Assembly: GCF_965216805.1 (NCBI RefSeq)
Contig: NZ_CBDCGN010000002.1
Location: 372,001-436,000, forward strand
Direction of reading: 5' to 3'
Origin: Panacagrimonas sp965216805
Lineage (GTDB): Bacteria > Pseudomonadota > Gammaproteobacteria > Nevskiales > Nevskiaceae
DNA: 64,000 bases
Part shown: positions 42,670 to 51,506 of the stretch, one piece after another
Layout of the letters: the number at the start of each line of letters is the position of its first letter
Numbering within the stretch: position 1 is the first letter of the stretch
Program-made: the position numbers and the translations under genes
The notes under the pieces: generated by a model
What the model was told of the DNA's origin: nothing
What the model saw: only the letters and a program-made list of their open reading frames with translations
Databases searched by the model: none

Positions 42670-43575
42670 ATGAGCGCTTCGATCCCTTGGCGTCGCCGGC
42701 TATCCGAACTTGGTCGCGGCGTCGGAAAATCGCACGCGCCGCTGTTCGCGCCCTTGCTCTACGGTGTCGCCGCGCAGATCGAGGCGCTGCCGCCCGCTGA
42801 GGTCACCGCTGATCCGACACGGCTCGGCAAATGCCTGACCGAGCTGCGTCGCGCGGTCGGCACTGCATCGTTCGTCGTCGCAGCGCCGACGGCGATGGAA
42901 GCCGAAGCGCTGGGCGCAGGCGTGGACCGCGAGGTGTGGCCGCCGAAAGTGATCGCAGCCGCGTCACCGGGCGTGATCGAGCGGGTCGAGTTCGATCAGG
43001 TCTGGACGCAATCCGAGGCGCTGGCCGCGGGCCTGGAAACCTGCAAGCGCTTGTCGAGCACGCAGCAGAACGAACCGGTGCTGCTCGCCGCACTGACCGG
43101 GCCGGCCTCGCTGCTCGCAGAACTGCTCGGCGATGAGGCCGATGGCGATGCCGCCTGGGAGTTCGCAGGCCGTGCCTTGAGCGCGCTGTGCCGCCAGTTC
43201 GCGCAGTCCGGGGCCTCGGCGATCTTGCTGTGCGAGCGTGGGTTGCCTGCCGATCTGCAGGGCTGGTCGGCCGCGCTCAGCACCATCTCCAACATCGCGC
43301 GCTTCCATCGCATTCCCGCCTTGCTGGCCTTTGACGGTGCCATGCCGGCGGATTGGCCTGGCGCGACCATCGCCTGCCCGCCGACGGAACAGGAAGCGCT
43401 GATCGAAAAGCCGCATGGCCTGTGCATCACCGCCGAACCGGAGAGCTGGCGATACCTCGTCGGGCAGACCGGCGATTCGCGCGTCGTGGTGACCGCGCGC
43501 GAGGTCGCGGCGGATACCGACATCGAAGCCCTGGCCGATGCCTGCAGCGATGCGCTGGATATGCAGACGCAATGA
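42670..43575 (+). CDS. Acetophenone carboxylase-type subunit 5 (UROD/MetE-like fold)
   Basis: 301 residues, about 32 kDa; the fifth Apc subunit of Aromatoleum is about 34 kDa. The pattern LAALTGPASLLAELLGD, AWEFAGRALSALCRQFAQSGASAILLCE and SNIARFHRIPALLAFDG resembles uroporphyrinogen-decarboxylase/cobalamin-methyltransferase-like barrels. In Apc this subunit adds to a four-subunit core. It starts 1 base after the broken oxidoreductase, and its stop overlaps the GTPase start (ATGA). Assignment to subunit 5 relies on size, place and fold impression. Confidence 0.6.
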   Translation: MSASIPWRRRLSELGRGVGKSHAPLFAPLLYGVAAQIEALPPAEVTADPTRLGKCLTELRRAVGTASFVVAAPTAMEAEALGAGVDREVWPPKVIAAASPGVIERVEFDQVWTQSEALAAGLETCKRLSSTQQNEPVLLAALTGPASLLAELLGDEADGDAAWEFAGRALSALCRQFAQSGASAILLCERGLPADLQGWSAALSTISNIARFHRIPALLAFDGAMPADWPGATIACPPTEQEALIEKPHGLCITAEPESWRYLVGQTGDSRVVVTAREVAADTDIEALADACSDALDMQTQ

Positions 43576-44639
43576 GACCGCAAGCCGTCCCGGTCACCGT
43601 GCTCACCGGCTTTCTCGGCTCGGGCAAGACCACGCTCATCAATCGCATCCTGAAAGAAGCGCACGGCCGGCGCTTTGCGGTGATCGAGAACGAGTACGGC
43701 GAGATCAATGTCGATGCCGATCTGCTGGTGAAGGACGGTGGCGAGACCGTGGTGCAGCTCACCAATGGCTGCGTGTGCTGCACGGTACGCGGTGATCTCG
43801 CGAATGCACTGAACGATCTGGCATCGAAGCGCGACAAGGGCGAGATCGAGTTCGATCATGTGCTGATCGAACCCACCGGCCTCGCCGATCCCGGACCCAT
43901 CGTGCGCACCTTCATGGCCGAGACCGAGGTTCTGGGAAAGTATTTTCTCGACGGCGTGGTGACCTTGTTCGATGCCGTGAACGGCGAGCGCAATCTCGCC
44001 GAGTCGGTCGAAGCGCAGGCGCAGCTCGCCTACGCGGACCGCGTGCTCGTCACCAAGGTGGACCTGCTGGGTGGGCCGGGCTTCAGCCCGACAGCCGAAC
44101 CTGCGAGTCGGCCTGAAGGCCGACCTACGGATGCGGCGGACGAACTGGTCGCGCGCGTGTCGGCGCTGAACACCATGGCGGGTGTAGCGAGCGTGGATAC
44201 ACACCGCGCGCCCTGGGACGAGGTGTTCGAGAAATTGCTGGAGCTACGCGGCTACCAGTTCGACCGGGTCGTATTTGCCCCGCAGGCCAGCGATGCGCAA
44301 GGCGGTACGCACACCCGGGGAGTCGGCAGCATCAGCTTCAACGCGGAAACCCCGCTCGACGGGGTACAGCTTAATCGCGCGCTGGCTGCAATCAACGAGC
44401 GCTACGGCGAGGCGCTGTGGCGCATCAAGGGCGTGCTCGCCATCGACGGCATGCGTAACCGCATCATCGTGCAGGGCGTGCAGGGACTGATCCAGGCCAA
44501 CCCCTCCACCGTGTGGCGCATGTTCGAGCCCAAGCTGAGTCGGCTGGTACTGATCGGGCGCGAGTTGGATCGTGACTGGGTGCTGGGTCTGCTGCAGGGT
44601 TGCGTGTCGGCGGCGACGAACGCGCCGCCGGAGCATTGA
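43572..44639 (+). CDS. CobW/P47K (G3E) GTPase, probable metallochaperone
   Basis: 355 residues. Walker A GFLGSGKTT at residues 13-21, Zn-binding GCVCC (Cys67, Cys69, Cys70), switch segment IEPTGLADPGPI, NKxD-like TKVDLL and a C-terminal CobW_C domain (GVGSISFNAETPLDG...VLAIDGM). G3E GTPases deliver metal to partner enzymes; direct coupling to the fifth carboxylase subunit suggests the ketone carboxylase is the client. Residues about 167-187 (GGPGFSPTAEPASRPEGRPTD region) are encoded by a REP-like palindrome inserted in frame. Confidence 0.88.
   Translation: MRPQAVPVTVLTGFLGSGKTTLINRILKEAHGRRFAVIENEYGEINVDADLLVKDGGETVVQLTNGCVCCTVRGDLANALNDLASKRDKGEIEFDHVLIEPTGLADPGPIVRTFMAETEVLGKYFLDGVVTLFDAVNGERNLAESVEAQAQLAYADRVLVTKVDLLGGPGFSPTAEPASRPEGRPTDAADELVARVSALNTMAGVASVDTHRAPWDEVFEKLLELRGYQFDRVVFAPQASDAQGGTHTRGVGSISFNAETPLDGVQLNRALAAINERYGEALWRIKGVLAIDGMRNRIIVQGVQGLIQANPSTVWRMFEPKLSRLVLIGRELDRDWVLGLLQGCVSAATNAPPEH
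44071..44124. repeat. REP-like double hairpin within a coding sequence
   Basis: CGGGCTTCAGCCCG (44077-44090) and GTCGGCCTGAAGGCCGAC (44107-44124) are two adjacent hairpins of the GTCGGC-TTCA-GCC type that are usually intergenic in gammaproteobacteria. Here they are translated in frame as a surface-loop insertion of the CobW-like protein. Confidence 0.8.
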
Positions 44640-44640
44640 G

Positions 44641-46506
44641 ATGAGTTCCTTGTTTGCCGTCCCGAAACTCGAGATCGCAAGGCGCAGCGACGGCAGCCTG
44701 ATCGTCGCCTCTGCCGATCCGCTGCGGTCGTCGCCGCGAGCGGTTGGCGTGTGGCTGCAGCATTGGGCGCAGGTCGACGGGAAACGGACTTTCTTGGCGC
44801 AGCGCGATGAACCCGGAGGCTGGCAGCGCCTGAGCTACGGGGAGGCCTATCGACGTGTGCTCGCTGCGGCGAGCGGGCTCCTTCGTAACGCCGAGTCCCG
44901 ACCCGGACCGGTCGCCATCCTGTCCGACAACAGTCTGGATCACGCGGTGCTGATGCTCGCAGCGATGCAGGTCGGTATTCCGGTGGCGGCCATCTCTACC
45001 GCGTACTCGCTGGCGTCGAAAGATCACGCCAAGCTCGGCAAGCTGATCCGGGAACTGGCGCCGGGCGTGATCTATGTCGCCGACGCGCAAATCTATGGCG
45101 CGGCGCTCGAGGCGATCGCGCCGCTGCATCGCGCGCGCGTAATGACGTCGAACCATGCGGGTGGCGACGTGCACAGGCTGAGCGAATTGATGGCGACCAC
45201 CCAGGCCGAAGCCGTACAGCGTGCATTCGATCGCGTCACCCCCGACACGGTTGGAAAGATTCTCTATACCTCCGGCTCCACCGGCGAGCCCAAGGGCGTG
45301 CTCAATACCCAGCGCATGCTGTGTAGCAACCAGCAGGCGCGGGTACAGGTCTGGCCGTTCCTGGAAACCACGCCGCCGGTGATTGTGGACTGGTTGCCGT
45401 GGAACCACACCTTCGGCGCCAACCACAATTTCAATATGGTCCTGCGCAACGGCGGCACGCTTTACATCGACGGCGGCCGGCCGATGCCGGGCCTGTTCGA
45501 CACCAGCCTGGCCAATCTGCGCGAGATCGCGCCCACACTGTATTTCAACGTGCCGCGCGGCTACGACATGCTGGTCGGCGCACTGCGCGAGGACCCAGCC
45601 CTGCGCGAGCATTTCTTCTCGCGCCTGCAGATGCTGTTCTATGCTGCCGCGGCGTTGCCCCAGCATCTTTGGGATGCGCTGCGTGAACTGTCTCAGCAAA
45701 CGTTGGGACACGAGATTCCGATGGTGTCGGCCTGGGGCACCACCGAGACCGCGCCGCTGGCCACGGACTGCCATTTCCAGGCCGAGAGTTCCGGCAACAT
45801 CGGGCTGCCGGTGCCGGGCACGGAACTGAAGCTGCTGCCCTTGGGCGCGACCGAGGCTGGCGCCGCGGCCGCGAGCTCGGGTGCGCAGGCGGGCAGTTTC
45901 GAGATTCGCGTGCGCGGTCCCAACATCACGCCCGGCTACTTCAAGCGTCCTTCGCTGTCCGCGCAGGCGTTCGATGACGATGGCTTCTATATCACCGGCG
46001 ACGCCGTCCGTTTCGCCGACCCCGCGCGGCCCGAAGCCGGCCTGATCTTCGGCGGCCGCATTTCCGAGGACTTCAAGCTTTCCACCGGCACCTGGGTCAA
46101 CGTGGGCGGTGCCCGGATCCGTGCGCTGGAATGCCTGGCGCCGGTGGCGCAGGACCTGGTCATCGCCGGGCACGATCGGGATCATCTGGCCTTCCTGATC
46201 TTTCCCAATTTGGCCGCGTGTCGGCAGATCGCCAGTCTGCCCGCGGATGCCGATATCGTCGAAGTGCTGCAACACACGGCGGTGCGTGCCGCCACGCGCG
46301 CGGGCATGCGGCGGCTCAAGGCACTCGGCGGCGGCAGCTCCATGTACGCGCCGCGTGGCGTACTGCTGGCCGAGCCGCCCCACATCGATGCCGGCGAGAT
46401 CACCGACAAGGGCTACATCAATCAGCGCGCGGTGCTGAACCGGCGTGCGCAACAGGTCGAGCGGCTGTACGCGGAACCCCCCGAAGCCTGCATCATCACC
46501 TTATGA
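44641..46506 (+). CDS. AMP-forming CoA ligase (feruloyl-CoA synthase-like; predicted aroylacetate-CoA ligase)
   Basis: 621 residues, as long as feruloyl-CoA synthases. Phosphate loop YTSGSTGEPKGVLNTQ, DWLPWNHTFGANHNFNMVLRNGGTLYIDGG (typical of this subgroup), WGTTETAPLAT, GFYITGDAV and C-terminal Lys region HIDAGEITDKGYINQRA. It starts one base after the GTPase stop and overlaps the thiolase start. Position between an Apc-type carboxylase and a thiolase points to activation of the beta-keto acid (benzoylacetate type) to its CoA ester; this is inference, the family also activates cinnamates. Confidence 0.82.
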   Translation: MSSLFAVPKLEIARRSDGSLIVASADPLRSSPRAVGVWLQHWAQVDGKRTFLAQRDEPGGWQRLSYGEAYRRVLAAASGLLRNAESRPGPVAILSDNSLDHAVLMLAAMQVGIPVAAISTAYSLASKDHAKLGKLIRELAPGVIYVADAQIYGAALEAIAPLHRARVMTSNHAGGDVHRLSELMATTQAEAVQRAFDRVTPDTVGKILYTSGSTGEPKGVLNTQRMLCSNQQARVQVWPFLETTPPVIVDWLPWNHTFGANHNFNMVLRNGGTLYIDGGRPMPGLFDTSLANLREIAPTLYFNVPRGYDMLVGALREDPALREHFFSRLQMLFYAAAALPQHLWDALRELSQQTLGHEIPMVSAWGTTETAPLATDCHFQAESSGNIGLPVPGTELKLLPLGATEAGAAAASSGAQAGSFEIRVRGPNITPGYFKRPSLSAQAFDDDGFYITGDAVRFADPARPEAGLIFGGRISEDFKLSTGTWVNVGGARIRALECLAPVAQDLVIAGHDRDHLAFLIFPNLAACRQIASLPADADIVEVLQHTAVRAATRAGMRRLKALGGGSSMYAPRGVLLAEPPHIDAGEITDKGYINQRAVLNRRAQQVERLYAEPPEACIITL

Positions 46507-47693
46507 GATTCGACAACGCGTTCATTCCCATCGGCGCTTGCTGGTCTTCGCCCTTCGTACGCTGGCAGGGCGCGCTGGCCGACGTGTCCAGTCTGGATGT
46601 GGCGATGCACGTCACTCGCGACGCGCTGGCGGCCCGTCAGCTCGATCCCCAGTCCTTCACCCAACTGGTGATGGGTCTGACCATTCCGCAGAACGACGCC
46701 TTCTACGCCGTACCCTGGACCGCCTCGCGCCTGGGCATGGAGGCGGTGACCGGCCCGCTGATCGCGCAGGCCTGTGCCACCTCGGTGGCCTGCCTCGCGG
46801 CTGCGGCCGCGGCGGTGCAAGGCGACAGCAACGAGCAGGTACTGGTGGTGGCCGCCGATCGCACCAGCAACGGACCGGTGCTGATCTACCCGTCGCCGTC
46901 CGGCATGGGTGGTGCCCCGCAGATCGAGAACTGGGTGCTGGACAACTTTGCCGCTGATCCCAATACCGGCAGCGCCATGGTGACCACCGCCGAGAACGTG
47001 GCCAGGCAGGGCGGTCTGTCGCGCGAGGCGCTCGACGACCTGACGATGCTGCGCTACCAGCAATATGCCAGCAGCCTGCGCGACGATCGCGCCGTGCAGA
47101 AGCGCTACCTGCAGCCGGTGAACCTGCCCGCTCGCAAGGGTCAGGTGCACTGCGTCGACACCGACCAGGGCATCCACCCCTACGATCGCGAGAATCTGCG
47201 CAGTCTCAAACCCACCACCGCGGGTGGGGTCGTCACCTTCGGGTCGCAGACGCATCCGGCTGATGGCGCAGCCGGTGCGGTGGTATGCAGCGCCGAGCGT
47301 GCGCGCGCATTGTCGAAAGGCGAGGGCAGCGTGCGCCTGCTGGGCGTTGCCCAGGCGCGGGTGGAAAAGGCGTGCATGCCCAAGGCCGCAACCCTGGCCG
47401 CGCAGAAGGTGCTGGCCGAGTGCGGCAGGAACATGGCCGAGGTGCGGCTCGTCGCCACGCATAATCCTTTTGCCGTCAACGACGCCTGGTTCTGTCGCCA
47501 GACCGGCTTCGACGCCGAGAAGATGAACGTCTACGGCTGCAGTCTGATCTACGGCCACCCGCAAGGTCCCACCGGTCTGCGCACCATCGCCGAACTCATC
47601 GTGGCCTTGCATGCGCAGGGCGGCGGCCTGGGTCTGTTTACCGGCTGTGCTGCGGGCGATACCGGCGCAGCCCTGCTGCTGTCGGTGCAGTGA
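46503..47693 (+). CDS. Thiolase family protein (predicted aroylacetyl-CoA thiolase)
   Basis: 396 residues. Nucleophile Cys91 in AQACATSVACLA, C-terminal catalytic Cys381 in FTGCAAGDTGAALLL, and His352 in YGHPQGPTGLRTIAEL. The usual NEAF motif is replaced by HNPF (His320-Phe323). It overlaps the CoA ligase by ATGA. Predicted reaction: aroylacetyl-CoA + CoA to aroyl-CoA + acetyl-CoA, linking the ketone carboxylase to the benzoyl-CoA pathway at the right end of the window. Reaction inferred from context. Confidence 0.85.
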   Translation: MRFDNAFIPIGACWSSPFVRWQGALADVSSLDVAMHVTRDALAARQLDPQSFTQLVMGLTIPQNDAFYAVPWTASRLGMEAVTGPLIAQACATSVACLAAAAAAVQGDSNEQVLVVAADRTSNGPVLIYPSPSGMGGAPQIENWVLDNFAADPNTGSAMVTTAENVARQGGLSREALDDLTMLRYQQYASSLRDDRAVQKRYLQPVNLPARKGQVHCVDTDQGIHPYDRENLRSLKPTTAGGVVTFGSQTHPADGAAGAVVCSAERARALSKGEGSVRLLGVAQARVEKACMPKAATLAAQKVLAECGRNMAEVRLVATHNPFAVNDAWFCRQTGFDAEKMNVYGCSLIYGHPQGPTGLRTIAELIVALHAQGGGLGLFTGCAAGDTGAALLLSVQ

Positions 47694-47702
47694 GACGCGC
47701 CG

Positions 47703-47957
47703 GTGTCGGCTCCGTTGCCCGATGCGTTGATCTCGCCGCTGCAGCGCTATCTCGACGAGGACGACGACGAAGCCGCGCTGCGCGCTGCTGCCGACTGGGC
47801 TCGGGCGCATACGGTGGACATTGCTGGACTGTTCGATTGGTTGCAGCACTACCCCGCCGACAAGGCGCGTCGCAGCCGGGCGCAGGTGGTACTGCGCGCC
47901 GCGCTGGGGCTGCCGCTGGTGCCGGGGCCGGTGTGCCGGCCGACGCCTTCGGACTGA
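47703..47957 (+). CDS. Small hypothetical protein following the thiolase
   Basis: 84 residues from a GTG at 47703, 9 bases after the thiolase stop. Acidic N-terminal half (YLDEDDDEAALRAAADWARAHTVDIAGLFDWL), no recognised domain. It may be the last gene of the carboxylase/thiolase operon. Coding-like base use, but no other evidence. Confidence 0.5.
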   Translation: MSAPLPDALISPLQRYLDEDDDEAALRAAADWARAHTVDIAGLFDWLQHYPADKARRSRAQVVLRAALGLPLVPGPVCRPTPSD

Positions 47958-48038
47958 GGGACCGGAATCTCGGTGGGCCAGCGTCCGACGGCGCGCTGCC
48001 GACGTATGCAAAGCCACACGTTCAAACCGGTGGCGGTC

Positions 48039-48485
48039 ATGACGCACATCAAGCTCCCACGATTCTCCGCGCTCTCAGGCATCGGCGGCCTGGCCATGCT
48101 GATGCTTGCGCTGCTCGTCGAGGTTCCCGTACGGGCGGCGGAGTGGCGTTCCAGCCAGACCGCCGAGCTTGCGGGTCAGGCTTTGATCGAAGAGGTCGCA
48201 CGCGGCGAACTCGACCGCGCCTTCGAACAGGCTGCTGCGCTGGGTCGCCCCGACGACAGCGGCCTGCGGGAAAGGCTGCAGGCACACCAGCGTGAGGTGG
48301 CCGCGACCGTGTCCGATCTGGGTGCGGCGCGCAGCGTGTCGACTCCGGAAGAGACCTTGTTCGCCGGCTGTGTCACCCGCAGTTACCTGGTCCGTCATGA
48401 CGAGGGCCATCAGCGCTGGTTGCTCAAGTTCCGTCGCGGGGTCGAAGGCTGGCACCTGAGCGAGTTGAACGTGCGGGTGTTCTGA
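48039..48485 (+). CDS. Small exported hypothetical protein
   Basis: 148 residues. N-terminal signal-like segment (FSALSGIGGLAMLMLALLVEVPVRAAEW), then a helical region and a C-terminal beta region (CVTRSYLVRHDEGHQRWLLKFRRGVEGWHLSELNVRVF) that resembles small DUF4019-like or SnoaL-like domains without clear identity. Earlier in-frame ATGs (48006) are possible starts. It is followed by about 240 bases with no supported gene. Confidence 0.55.
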   Translation: MTHIKLPRFSALSGIGGLAMLMLALLVEVPVRAAEWRSSQTAELAGQALIEEVARGELDRAFEQAAALGRPDDSGLRERLQAHQREVAATVSDLGAARSVSTPEETLFAGCVTRSYLVRHDEGHQRWLLKFRRGVEGWHLSELNVRVF

Positions 48486-48725
48486 CCGCGTTGCGAGCCT
48501 CGTAGTCGGTTGGCGCAGACACCGAGGCAGGTAGGTCTTCTCGAATTCGATCGCCCTTCTCAGGCGCGTCGAGCGCGATGGTGGGGGCCTTTCCGGGCGC
48601 GTGGCGATCGTTTGCCTGGACGAGGTCGGCCCGGTCGCGGCCGAAAGACGCTCGTCATTCTGGACTTTGCGCAAGGGTGACAGCAGTCTTGGCGCCGTCA
48701 TCACCCTGCGGCCGGTCGACCGATC

Positions 48726-50033
48726 GTGAATCTCCATATGCCGAACATGAGTGCGTTCAACGATTCCGTCGTGCAAGCCGCCGCGGTGGTGCAGGCGGCG
48801 CTGACCTCACCCGCAACCTACGTGCAACTGGCGCTGGCCTTGGCGGCGCTGCTGCTGAGTTGGGCGCTGTCGACGCGCCTGGTGAAACTCGGGGCGGCCG
48901 GCACCCCCTTGCGGCGAACCCTGGAGCGGCTGCACACGCTGGTGCAGCCGGCGCTATCGACCCTGCTGGTGGTGGTCGCAGCGGGCTTGAGCCTGACCTG
49001 GGTCGGCGAGGACTGGTTGTTGCGGGCGGTGACGTTGGTGCTGGTGCTGTGGCTGGTGGAGAGCGTGATCCGCCTGATGCACGTGGGACCGCTGACGGCG
49101 CGCCTGCTGCGTCTGGCGGTGCTGCTGTTGGTGCCGCTGCACTTGCTGGGGGTACTGAGCACCGTCACGGCGACCCTGGAGTCGATGTCGCTGGAGATCG
49201 GCAATCTGCGCTTCACCGTCAGCGGCCTGCTGCGCGTATTGGTGTTCGGGTCGCTGCTGTTCTGGCTTGGCTGGATCTCCAACACCGCGGGCATCAACGC
49301 CATCCGCCGGCAGGAACGCCTAGCAGTGCGGACCCGCGAGGTCATTGCCAAGCTGTTCCAGATCGCCCTTTCGGTCCTGGTGCTGCTGCTGTTCCTGCAG
49401 GTGCTGGGCATCAACCTGACCGCGCTGGCGGTGTTCGGCGGCGCCGTCGGTGTGGGCCTGGGCTTTGGCCTGCAGTCCATCGCCTCCAACTTCATCTCCG
49501 GCATCATCATCCTGTTCGACCGCTCGCTATCGGTCGGCGACTACGTGGAGATCGAGGGCGGGCAATCCGGCTATGTGCGCGAACTGACCCTGCGCTACAC
49601 CACCTTGGAAGGCTTTGACGGCAAGGATGTGCTGGTGCCCAACGAAACCTTCATCACCAAGTCCTTCACCAACTGGACGCACAAGAACCACAAGCAGCGC
49701 TACCGGGTGGATTTCTCGGTGGCCTACAGCACCGATATCCGCGCCATGTGCGAGCTGATTCGTAACGCAGTCGCCAGCCATCCGCAGGTCATCAGTGGGG
49801 TCGATATCCCCATCGAAGAGCGTCCCGACTGCGAGATCGACAGCTTCGGCGACTCCGGCGTGAACATGTTCGTGGAGTTCTGGATGGATGGTATCGACGA
49901 CGGGCGCAATCGGGTGGGCGGCGATCTGCTGCTGCTGATCTTCGAGACGCTGCGCGAGCACGGCATCGAAATTCCCTTCCCGCAACGCGAAGTGCGCCTG
50001 CTGCCGTCGTCGGCTGCTGCACCGTCGTCGTGA
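48726..50033 (+). CDS. MscS-type mechanosensitive ion channel
   Basis: 435 residues. Five hydrophobic segments before the pore helix (residues about 35-205), then the MscS core with VFGGAVGVGLGFGLQSIASNFISGIIILFDRSLSVGDYVEI and the beta domain DGKDVLVPNETFITKSFTNWTHKN. Releases osmolytes on hypo-osmotic shock (known family role). Start is uncertain: GTG 48726, ATG 48738 and ATG 48747 are all in frame and none has a clear ribosome site. Confidence 0.9.
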   Translation: MNLHMPNMSAFNDSVVQAAAVVQAALTSPATYVQLALALAALLLSWALSTRLVKLGAAGTPLRRTLERLHTLVQPALSTLLVVVAAGLSLTWVGEDWLLRAVTLVLVLWLVESVIRLMHVGPLTARLLRLAVLLLVPLHLLGVLSTVTATLESMSLEIGNLRFTVSGLLRVLVFGSLLFWLGWISNTAGINAIRRQERLAVRTREVIAKLFQIALSVLVLLLFLQVLGINLTALAVFGGAVGVGLGFGLQSIASNFISGIIILFDRSLSVGDYVEIEGGQSGYVRELTLRYTTLEGFDGKDVLVPNETFITKSFTNWTHKNHKQRYRVDFSVAYSTDIRAMCELIRNAVASHPQVISGVDIPIEERPDCEIDSFGDSGVNMFVEFWMDGIDDGRNRVGGDLLLLIFETLREHGIEIPFPQREVRLLPSSAAAPSS

Positions 50034-50228
50034 AGCCGGCAGGCCCGTAGGGCAATTCGTCGGCGCCGCGATAGCGGTCGGGCGCAACCCGCGTATTCAG
50101 GTTGCGGGTTTATCCATCGCGGCGATGGTGCGTAGACTACGGACCTCAGCCGAGGCCCGTACCTTGCTGCGACGTGTGGACCGCGCCGCGATTCGTCCAA
50201 GAAAAATCAACTTTCACGTTACCGTCAC

Positions 50229-51506
50229 GTGCTCGAACGAACCCGAAATCCACCGGACTCGCCCGGCCGCCAGGCGACTGCGGATGCCTACCGGCAGGTG
50301 CGTGACGCCAGTGTGGCGCTGATCGCGGGGCTGGCCCCTGAAGATGCCGCGCTGCAGTCGATGCCCGATGCCAGCCCCAGCAAGTGGCATCTGGCCCACA
50401 CCACCTGGTTCTTCGAGCAGTTCGTGCTCGGGCGCGATCCCGGCTACAACCCCTACGACGCGCGTTGGAACTACCTGTTCAATTCCTACTACCAGAGCGT
50501 GGGCCCGATGCACGCGCGTCCGCAGCGTGGGCTGCTGTCGCGGCCGACCTTGGCCGAGGTGCTCGATTACCGCGCGCAGATCGACGCTCGCATGGAAGCG
50601 CTGCTGGCCGACGCCGAAGACGATGCCGAGGACGATGCCCAAACGCGCAGCCTGGTGACGCTGGGTCTGCACCACGAACAGCAGCACCAGGAGTTGTTGC
50701 TCACCGACATCAAGCATCTGTTCTCGCTCAATCCGCTGGAGCCGGCGTTCCGGCCTGCCAAACCGCGGGACACGTGCGCGGTGGTGCCGCTGCGTTACCT
50801 GCAGGGCGCGCAAGGCATCGCCGAGATCGGTCATGCCGGCGCTGCCTTCGCATTCGACTGCGAGACCCCGCGGCATCGTGTGCTGCTGCAGCCGCACGCA
50901 CTGGCCAATCGTCCCGTCAACAACGGCGAGTTCCGCGACTTCGTTCGCGACGGCGGCTATCGCCAGCCGGCGCTATGGATGTCGGAAGGCTGGAATACGG
51001 TGCAGCAGCGGCAGTGGGCGCATCCGCTGTACTGGTCGGACGATCTGGAAAGCGAGTTCACTCTGGGTGGCCGCGTGAGCCTGGATGCAGCCGCGCCGGT
51101 ATGCCACATCAGCTTCTTCGAGGCAGACGCCTACGCGCGCTGGGCCGGTGCCCGCCTGCCGACCGAAGCCGAGTGGGAAAGCGCAGTGGCGACCCAAGAA
51201 GTGCAGGGCCATTTTGCCGATGACGGCGCGCTGCATCCGCTTCCTCCGCAAGTCGGGCCAGGCATCCTGCAGGCCTACGGCGACGTATGGGAGTGGACTG
51301 CAAGCCCCTACGTGAACTACCCAGGCTATCGACCGCTGGCCGGCGCGCTGGGCGAGTACAACGGCAAGTTCATGTGCGGGCAGTACGTTCTGCGGGGCGG
51401 CTCCTGCGTGACGCCGCCCGGCCACGTGCGCGCCACCTATCGCAATTTCTTCACACCGGCAGACCGCTGGCAGTTCACCGGACTGCGCTTGGGGCAGGAC
51501 CGATGA
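50229..51506 (+). CDS. egtB: Ergothioneine biosynthesis sulfoxide synthase EgtB
   Basis: 425 residues. N-terminal DinB-like helical domain with iron ligands in KWHLAHTTWFFE and HHEQQHQE, followed by a formylglycine-generating-enzyme-like domain (NRPVNNGEFRDFVRDGGY, RLPTEAEWESA, GDVWEWTASPYVNYPGY, VLRGGSCVTPPGHVRATYRNFF). EgtB joins hercynine with a thiol (gamma-glutamylcysteine or cysteine) using oxygen. GTG start; its stop overlaps egtD by ATGA. Confidence 0.92.
   Translation: MLERTRNPPDSPGRQATADAYRQVRDASVALIAGLAPEDAALQSMPDASPSKWHLAHTTWFFEQFVLGRDPGYNPYDARWNYLFNSYYQSVGPMHARPQRGLLSRPTLAEVLDYRAQIDARMEALLADAEDDAEDDAQTRSLVTLGLHHEQQHQELLLTDIKHLFSLNPLEPAFRPAKPRDTCAVVPLRYLQGAQGIAEIGHAGAAFAFDCETPRHRVLLQPHALANRPVNNGEFRDFVRDGGYRQPALWMSEGWNTVQQRQWAHPLYWSDDLESEFTLGGRVSLDAAAPVCHISFFEADAYARWAGARLPTEAEWESAVATQEVQGHFADDGALHPLPPQVGPGILQAYGDVWEWTASPYVNYPGYRPLAGALGEYNGKFMCGQYVLRGGSCVTPPGHVRATYRNFFTPADRWQFTGLRLGQDR

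Noticed and set aside
44464..46452. 662-residue minus-strand open frame opposite the CoA ligase
   Set aside because: Low-complexity Arg/Gln/His composition and complete overlap with a recognised ligase.
48486..48725. Possible gene in the spacer before mscS
   Set aside because: Only out-of-frame extension of shadows; no ribosome site, no family similarity.
48578..49618. 346-residue plus-strand frame overlapping mscS
   Set aside because: Gly/Arg/Ala-rich shadow in another frame of the MscS gene.
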